Source of the DNA: Nonomuraea sp. | GTDB lineage: Bacteria > Actinomycetota > Actinomycetes > Streptosporangiales > Streptosporangiaceae | Length of the DNA stretch: 13,143 nt | NCBI GenBank assembly: GCA_013362835.1 | Contig: JABFVJ010000386.1 | Coordinates: 1 to 13,143, forward strand | Direction of reading: 5' to 3' | Part shown: positions 8,990 to 13,143 of the stretch, one piece after another | Layout of the letters: every line of letters starts with the position of its first letter | Position numbering within the stretch: the stretch's first letter is position 1 | Program-made: the position numbers and the translations under genes | The notes under the pieces: model-generated | What the model saw: only the letters and a program-made list of their open reading frames with translations | Told to the model about the DNA's origin: nothing | Database searches by the model: none

Positions 8990-10560
8990 AGGTCCCAGCG
9001 GGGCTCGTCGCTCTCCCGCACCACCCCGTCCGCGCAGAAGATCAGGTACCGGTCCAGGTCGGCGGCGAACCAGCGGTCGTGCGTGACCGCCAGCACCGTG
9101 CCCTGGAAGCCGCCGAGCCCCTCCTGCAGCGCCTCCGCGCTGGCCAGGTCGAGGTTGTCGGTCGGCTCGTCGAGCAGCAGCAACGTCGCCCCGGCCAGCT
9201 CCAGCAGCAGGATCTGCAGTCGCGCCTGCTGCCCGCCCGACAGCGTCTCGAACCGCTGCCCGCCCGCGGGCGCGAGCTCGTAGCGGGCCAGGGCCGCCAT
9301 CGCGTCGTTCCTGGTCAGCGCGTACGTCTCCATCACCAGGTCGGCGATCGGCCGCCCGTACAGGTCGGGGCGCAGGTGGGTCTGGGCGAAATGGCCGGGT
9401 GTCACCCGGGCGCCGAGGCGGGCGGTGCCGGTGTGCGCGACGGGCTCGCCGGCCAGCAGGCGCAGGAAGTGGCTCTTGCCGGTGCCGTTCAGGCCGAGCA
9501 CGCCGACGCGCTCGCCGTACCGGACCTCGGTGGAGAAGGGGCGCACCAGCCCGGTCAGCTCCAGGTCCTCACAGGTCACGGCCCTTTTCCCGGTACGTCC
9601 CCCGCGCAGCCGCATCCGTACGTCCTGCTCCTTCGGCGGCCGTCGCGGCGGCCCGGCCTGCTCGAAGCGCTCCAGCCGCGAGACCGCCGACCGGTACGCC
9701 CCCGCCAGCGCGTCGTTGTTCGCCGAGCGCTGCCGCAGCGTGTGCACCAGCCGGCGCAGCCGGGCCCGCTCGTCCCCCCAGCGCTGCCGCCGCTCCTCCA
9801 GGCGTTCGCCGCGCCGCCTGCGGGCCTCGGCGTAGCCCGCGAAGCCGCCGCCGTGCACCCAGACCTCGCGTCCCTCGACCGTGATGATCCGGTCGGCGGC
9901 CTCGGCCAGCAGCCGCCGGTCGTGCGAGACCAGCAGCACGGTCTTGGCCGAGCCCCTGACCGCCCGCTCCAGCCACTGCTTGGCCGGCACGTCCAGGTAG
10001 TTGTCGGGCTCGTCGAGCAGCAGGATCTCGTCGGGGCCGCGCAGCAGCGACTCCAGCATCAGCCGCTTCTGCTCCCCGCCGGACAGCGTGGCGAGACTCC
10101 GGCCCGCGACCCGCTCGTACGGCAGGCCGAGCGCCTCGGTCGCGCACACGTCCCACACGACCTCCAGCTCGTAGCCGCCCGCGTCGGCGTAGTCGGCGAC
10201 GGCCTGGGCGTAGGCGAGCTGCCGGGGCTCGTCGTCGCGGGCCCCGATCGCCGACTCGGCGCGGGCCAGCTCGGCGGCCGCCGCCCGCACCGGCTTGGGG
10301 GCCACGTTCAGCAGCAGGTCGCGGACGCTGCCCTCGCCGAGGAACTGCCGCATCACCCCGACCCCGCCGCCCACCGCGATCCGCCCGTCGTCGGGCCGCA
10401 GGTCGCCCGCGATCAGCCGGAGCAGCGTGGTCTTGCCCGCGCCGTTGGGGCCCACCAGCGCCGCCTTGGCGCCCCGGCCGACCTTGAACGACGCCTCCAG
10501 CAGCAGCGGCCGCCCGTCGGGCAGCAGGTACGTCACGCCGCTCACCTCGATATGACCCAT
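8986..10560 (-). CDS. ABC-F family ATPase (ribosome-associated, possible antibiotic resistance)
   Basis: The 524-residue protein has two ATP-binding cassettes and no membrane segment, the layout of ABC-F proteins that act on the ribosome, either protecting it from antibiotics or assisting translation. First cassette: Walker A GPNGAGKT (37-44), signature LSGGEQ (159-164), Walker B LLLDEPDN (E184). An Arg/Glu-rich helical linker covers about 240-320. Second cassette: Walker A GLNGTGKS (356-363), LSGGQQ (440-445), LLLDEPTDN (E465). The catalytic glutamates are intact. The usual DEPTNHLD reads DEPDNYLD and DEPTDNLD. It starts 52 bases from a divergent tetR and is near an MFS exporter, which favours a resistance role, but no drug class can be assigned. 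Its TAG stop overlaps the ROK gene stop. The ribosome-binding site before ATG 10560 is weak. Confidence 0.92.
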   Translation of the reverse strand: MGHIEVSGVTYLLPDGRPLLLEASFKVGRGAKAALVGPNGAGKTTLLRLIAGDLRPDDGRIAVGGGVGVMRQFLGEGSVRDLLLNVAPKPVRAAAAELARAESAIGARDDEPRQLAYAQAVADYADAGGYELEVVWDVCATEALGLPYERVAGRSLATLSGGEQKRLMLESLLRGPDEILLLDEPDNYLDVPAKQWLERAVRGSAKTVLLVSHDRRLLAEAADRIITVEGREVWVHGGGFAGYAEARRRRGERLEERRQRWGDERARLRRLVHTLRQRSANNDALAGAYRSAVSRLERFEQAGPPRRPPKEQDVRMRLRGGRTGKRAVTCEDLELTGLVRPFSTEVRYGERVGVLGLNGTGKSHFLRLLAGEPVAHTGTARLGARVTPGHFAQTHLRPDLYGRPIADLVMETYALTRNDAMAALARYELAPAGGQRFETLSGGQQARLQILLLELAGATLLLLDEPTDNLDLASAEALQEGLGGFQGTVLAVTHDRWFAADLDRYLIFCADGVVRESDEPRWDL

Positions 10561-10599
10561 GTTCCATTACTAGACCATCGATCCGGTCGGCGTACAGCG

Positions 10600-10605
10600 T
10601 ATTAT
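10600..10605 (+). promoter_or_regulatory. Possible -10 box of tetR giving a leaderless transcript
   Basis: TATTAT stands eight bases before the GTG at 10613, so transcription would start at or next to the start codon. No good -35 is visible and no ribosome-binding site precedes the GTG; a leaderless mRNA, common in actinomycetes, would explain this. Confidence 0.4.
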
Positions 10606-10612
10606 CCGGGGC

Positions 10613-11284
10613 GTGGACAACGTATGGGCGCGTCCCCGCAAGGACCCCAAGCCGAGGCTGACGCTCGACCGGATCGTGGCCGAGGCGGTCGCGCTGCTCG
10701 ACGAGGAAGGCGTGGGCCGGCTCACCATGCGCCGCCTGGCCGACCGCCTCGGCACCGGCTCGACCACCCTCTACTGGCACGTCAAGACCAAGGAGGACGT
10801 CCTCGACCTGGCACTCGACGCCGTCTTCGGCGAGGTGCCGCTCCCGGGGCTCGACACCGCCTTCGGCGAGGTGCCGATCTCGGCGCCCGGCGACGACTGG
10901 CGGGCCGCCGCGCGCGACCTGATGGGCGGCTGGCGCGCCGCGCTGCTGCGCCACCCGTGGTCGGCCACCATCCTCGACCGCCCGCTCATGGGCCCGAACG
11001 CCCTCGACCGCACCGAGTTCCTCTACCGGACTCTCACCGCCGCCGGGCTCGACGGCCCCCGGGCCGCCTACAGCCTGTCCAACTACGTCATGGGCTCGGT
11101 CATCATGCAGGTCACCTGGCAGGAACGCGACCGGGCCGACACCGGCGCGTTCCTGCGCGAGCGCGCCGGCCGCTACCCGGCGCTCGCCGAGCACGGCCTC
11201 GGCCACGACTGGGACGCCACCTTCGCCACCGGCCTCGGCTACCTCCTGCGCGGCATGGAACACGAGACCGGCCGGCTCGGATGA
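10613..11284 (+). CDS. TetR-family transcriptional repressor
   Basis: The 223 residues hold an N-terminal TetR DNA-binding domain, with the helix-turn-helix at 38-57 (TMRRLADRLGTGSTTLYWHV), and a C-terminal ligand domain of the tetracycline-repressor-like type (about 95-220). The GTG at 10613 starts in the expected place. Downstream of the helix-turn-helix a 12-residue segment is duplicated: FGEVP occurs at 72-76 and 84-88, and the underlying 16 bases (10825-10840 and 10861-10876) are identical. The gene is divergent from the ABC-F gene with only 52 bases between them, so it probably represses that gene and itself. It is convergent with the MFS exporter, which it may also control. The ligand is unknown, plausibly an antibiotic. 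Confidence 0.9.
   Translation: MDNVWARPRKDPKPRLTLDRIVAEAVALLDEEGVGRLTMRRLADRLGTGSTTLYWHVKTKEDVLDLALDAVFGEVPLPGLDTAFGEVPISAPGDDWRAAARDLMGGWRAALLRHPWSATILDRPLMGPNALDRTEFLYRTLTAAGLDGPRAAYSLSNYVMGSVIMQVTWQERDRADTGAFLRERAGRYPALAEHGLGHDWDATFATGLGYLLRGMEHETGRLG
10825..10876 (+). repeat. 36-base in-frame duplication within tetR
   Basis: The 16-base block CTTCGGCGAGGTGCCG at 10825-10840 recurs exactly at 10861-10876, a 36-base (12-codon) period. It doubles the FGEVP segment between the DNA-binding and ligand domains. Confidence 0.75.
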
Positions 11285-11295
11285 GCCGGCCGGTC
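11266..11295. terminator. Bidirectional hairpin between tetR and the MFS exporter
   Basis: Perfect 13-bp arms GACCGGCCGGCTC (11266-11278) and GAGCCGGCCGGTC (11283-11295) close a 4-base GGAT loop. It spans the tetR TGA (11282-11284) and ends 11 bases before the exporter stop on the other strand. There is no T-tract; position and stem strength support termination from both sides. Confidence 0.8.
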
Positions 11296-11306
11296 CCCGC
11301 CGCCGG

Positions 11307-12683
11307 TCAGGCGTCCTCGCGCGCCCGCCTGGGCAGCAGCAGCCCGGCCGCGAACGTCGCGACGATCATCCCCACCGCCACCGCCAGCGCGGCCCCCGCT
11401 CCCGAGCCGAGGTAGACCGAGCCCAGCAGCGCCACGCCCAGAGCCCCGCCCACCTGCTGCAACGCGGTCAGCGTGCCCGAGGCCGACCCGGTCTCGCCCG
11501 GCTCGACGGCCGCCATCACGATGCCGAAGTACGGGCTCATGATCAGCCCGCTGCCGAAGCCGGTCAGCGCCAGCGCGGGCGCGAGCTGCCACGGGGAGAC
11601 GCCCGGCGCCGCGACGACGATCACGGAGGTCACGCCGGCCGCCATGACGACGGCCCCGGACAGCAGCACCCGCCGGCCGTACTTCCTGGCCGCCTGCGCC
11701 ACGCCCATGCCCACGATCATGCCGAGCGAGGAGGGCACCCCGGTCAGCGCGGCCTTGAGGGGCGAGAAGCCGAGGCCGAGCTGGGTGTAGAGGCCGATCA
11801 CGAAGAGGAATCCGGCGAAGGCCGCGAAGTAGACCGTCCCGGTCGCCATGCCGGCCACGAACGCCCTCCTGCCGAACAGGCTCGGCGCCACCAGCGGGTC
11901 GCCGCCGCGCGCGGCCTTGCGCCGTTGGTGGGCGGCGAACACCGCGAACACCGCGCCGGAGGCGGCCATCATCGCGAACGTCCAGGCGGGCCAGCCGTAC
12001 TCGCCGCCCTGGACCAGCGGGAAGACCATCAGCACGGTGCCGAGCGAGGCCAGCGCCGCGCCGGGCAGATCGAGCCGTACGCCCCGGACCGGCCGGTTCG
12101 CGGGCAGGAAGCGCAGCGCGGCGAGCGCGGCCCCGGCGCCGATCGGCAGGTTGATCAGGAAGATCAGCCGCCAGTCGATGCTGGTCAGCACTCCCGCGAG
12201 GATCGGCCCGCCCACCGCCGACAGCCCCATGACCGGCCCGAACAGCCCGAACGCGGTCTGCAGCTCTTTGGGCGGGAACATCTCCTTCATCAGCCCCATC
12301 CCCTGAGGGATCATCGCCGCCCCGAACAGCCCCTGCACGACCCTGGCCGCGACCACCGTCTCGGGCGAGAACGCGAGCGCGCACAGCAGCGACCCGGCCG
12401 TGAACCCGGCGATCCCGGCGAGGAACATCCGCCTGCGCCCCACGATGTCGCCCAGCCGCCCGCCGACCAGCAGCCCCGCCGTCATGGCCAGCGTGTACGC
12501 CGCCCCGAGCCACTGGATGAGCGAGGGGCCCCCGCCGAGCTCGGCCCGCATGGTGGGACCGGCGACGATGGTGACGGTGGCGTCGAGCAGCTCCATGACG
12601 GACCCGGCGAGGATCACCGCGAGCGCGGGCCACCGCCACCGGTAGAGCTCTGCCTCCACGGGACGGATGTCGAGTGCGGTCAT
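11307..12683 (-). CDS. MFS drug exporter, DHA2 (EmrB/QacA, 14-TM) family
   Basis: A 458-residue polytopic membrane protein, probably a proton-coupled exporter of drugs or metabolites. Motif D1 LDATVTIVAGP is at 33-43, motif A GGRLGDIVGRRRM at 74-86, and antiporter motif C in GPVMGLSAVGGPILAG at 149-164, followed by WRLIFLINLPIG (171-182). Hydrophobic segments through the whole length fit about 14 helices. ATG at 12683 is chosen because GGAGG (12689-12693) lies five bases upstream; a GTG at 12695 would contain that site. It is convergent with tetR and has an inverted repeat around its likely -10 box, so repression by the neighbouring TetR or another regulator is expected. Nearby ABC-F and TetR genes suggest an antibiotic-protection group; the substrate cannot be read. 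Confidence 0.93.
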   Translation of the reverse strand: MTALDIRPVEAELYRWRWPALAVILAGSVMELLDATVTIVAGPTMRAELGGGPSLIQWLGAAYTLAMTAGLLVGGRLGDIVGRRRMFLAGIAGFTAGSLLCALAFSPETVVAARVVQGLFGAAMIPQGMGLMKEMFPPKELQTAFGLFGPVMGLSAVGGPILAGVLTSIDWRLIFLINLPIGAGAALAALRFLPANRPVRGVRLDLPGAALASLGTVLMVFPLVQGGEYGWPAWTFAMMAASGAVFAVFAAHQRRKAARGGDPLVAPSLFGRRAFVAGMATGTVYFAAFAGFLFVIGLYTQLGLGFSPLKAALTGVPSSLGMIVGMGVAQAARKYGRRVLLSGAVVMAAGVTSVIVVAAPGVSPWQLAPALALTGFGSGLIMSPYFGIVMAAVEPGETGSASGTLTALQQVGGALGVALLGSVYLGSGAGAALAVAVGMIVATFAAGLLLPRRAREDA

Positions 12684-12688
12684 CTCTG

Positions 12689-12693
12689 CCTCC
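12689..12693 (-). promoter_or_regulatory. Ribosome-binding site of the MFS exporter
   Basis: GGAGG on the minus strand, five bases before ATG 12683. The 12-mer containing it, GTGGAGGCAGAG (12695-12684), recurs exactly 36 bases downstream inside the gene (12659-12648). Confidence 0.7.
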
Positions 12694-12709
12694 ACAGTCG
12701 GAACGGCTT

Positions 12710-12737
12710 GTTCTGTTCCAGAATAGCAGAACGGAAC
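12710..12737. promoter_or_regulatory. Operator-like inverted repeat over the MFS exporter promoter
   Basis: GTTCTGTTC at 12710-12718 and GAACGGAAC at 12729-12737 are inverted copies with eight of nine bases matching, separated by ten bases. A smaller perfect dyad TTCTG-TTC-CAGAA (12711-12723) is nested in it, and a further GGAAC lies at 12700-12704. The central spacer contains TATTCT on the minus strand (12725-12720), a fitting -10 box for the exporter. A repressor bound here would block transcription. Confidence 0.55.
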
Positions 12738-12789
12738 GCTTCATTCCATAAGGAGGGCGCGAAGAACGGCGGCCTCCGCAGGGGAGAGG

Positions 12790-13143
12790 TCAGACGGGGT
12801 GACGATCACCCCGCGTCGTGGGCGTGCTGATCACCAGGAAGCGCAGCTCCCCGCCGGAGGAGTTGGCGAGCTGGTGGGGCAGGCCCTGCGGCACCTCCAC
12901 GCCCTCGCCCGCCCCCAGGACGACCTCGCCCTCCGGCGTGCGCAGCGCGGCCCGGCCGTCCAGCACGTAGAAGAACTGCCGGGCTCCGTGGTGCAGGTGC
13001 CACGCCTCGGCGGTGCCGGGCGGCATCCGTTCCTCGATGACCGAGAGCCGGGCGCCGTCGGCCAGCCGCCACCCGTCGCAGCCGTCGCCCCACCGGTAGT
13101 GGGGAGCGGTCGCCGCCGAGACCGCGGCCGGCTCTCCCGCAGG
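12790..13143 (-). CDS. Single-domain cupin protein (5' end off window)
   Basis: The last 117 residues are visible and no start codon occurs before the window edge; only a few residues are probably missing. Cupin motif 1 is GTAEAWHLHHGARQFFYVLDG, matching G-x5-HxH-x4-E-x6-G except that the glutamate is replaced by glutamine. Motif 2, GEGVEVPQGLPHQLAN, matches G-x5-PxG-x2-H-x3-N exactly. Three histidines and a glutamine could still hold a metal ion. The domain could be an enzyme or a small-molecule-binding protein; I cannot name a substrate. It lies upstream of the MFS exporter on the same strand, but the promoter-like region at 12684-12789 suggests the exporter has its own promoter. A small hairpin covers the end of the gene. 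Confidence 0.85.
   Translation of the reverse strand, partial: PAGEPAAVSAATAPHYRWGDGCDGWRLADGARLSVIEERMPPGTAEAWHLHHGARQFFYVLDGRAALRTPEGEVVLGAGEGVEVPQGLPHQLANSSGGELRFLVISTPTTRGDRHPV
12795..12813 (-). terminator. Possible hairpin terminator at the end of the cupin gene
   Basis: Perfect 8-bp arms CGGGGTGA and TCACCCCG around a 3-base CGA loop, just inside the 3' end of the coding region (the stop is at 12790-12792). No T-tract follows. It could reduce read-through into the MFS exporter; chance in GC-rich coding DNA is possible. Confidence 0.4.

Noticed and set aside
8970..9010. Imperfect hairpin around the rok/abcF stop codons
   Set aside because: Only two 4-bp stems (CTGG/CCAG and CCTC/GAGG) with mismatches; too weak to call a terminator in GC-rich DNA.
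7714..11415. Rightward open frame of about 1230 codons across rok, abcF and tetR
   Set aside because: It crosses three well-supported genes in a wrong frame or strand; its Arg/Gly/Pro-rich translation is a high-GC artefact.
12750..12756. AAGGAGG on the plus strand, a strong ribosome-binding-like site
   Set aside because: No start codon follows at a usable distance on that strand, and downstream DNA is coding on the other strand (cupin).

Overview
The window is a very GC-rich stretch (roughly 70% or more by eye). GTG and TTG starts, G/C-ending codons and the gene types point to a filamentous actinomycete. Nonomuraea or another member of the Streptosporangiales is my best guess, partly because an operating Entner-Doudoroff (ED) pathway is known in a Nonomuraea glycopeptide producer; the genus is inference. 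Genes are tightly packed and no gene-free stretch exceeds about 135 bases. I saw no tRNA, rRNA, CRISPR array, insertion sequence or prophage gene.

Region 1 (1-2404): the 5' part of a leftward gene for the FAD-binding medium subunit of an aerobic CO-dehydrogenase-type molybdenum hydroxylase. It faces away from a LysR-type regulator across an 85-base spacer with two small palindromes. This layout resembles the cutR/cutB pair of CO-oxidising mycobacteria. Seven bases behind the regulator lies an unrecognised exported protein made of eight cysteine pairs. It ends in a hairpin shared with the next gene.

Region 2 (2396-7770): a leftward ED operon in the order zwf, edd, glk, eda. It encodes glucokinase, glucose-6-phosphate dehydrogenase, 6-phosphogluconate dehydratase and KDPG aldolase, so glucose can be taken to pyruvate plus glyceraldehyde-3-phosphate. 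Only 6-phosphogluconolactonase is missing. zwf and edd overlap by four bases. Each of the two longer spacers in the operon carries its own tandem duplication, and a hairpin may partly mask the glk ribosome-binding site. A ROK-family regulator is divergent from zwf, and an inverted repeat lies in the shared promoter region.

Region 3 (8986-12737): a probable antibiotic self-protection group. It has an ABC-F ATPase (leftward), a divergent TetR repressor 52 bases away, and a 14-TM-class MFS drug exporter convergent with tetR across a perfect 13-bp hairpin. The exporter promoter region holds a strong inverted repeat around its likely -10 box.

Region 4 (12790-13143): a small leftward cupin protein that runs off the right edge.

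The most unusual items are the cysteine-repeat protein, the repeat and hairpin structures in the ED operon spacers, a patch of A/T-ending codons inside the coxM-like gene, and the ROK/zwf operator candidate. I did not find a clearly new multi-gene system. The ED operon with its own ROK regulator is the main coherent unit.
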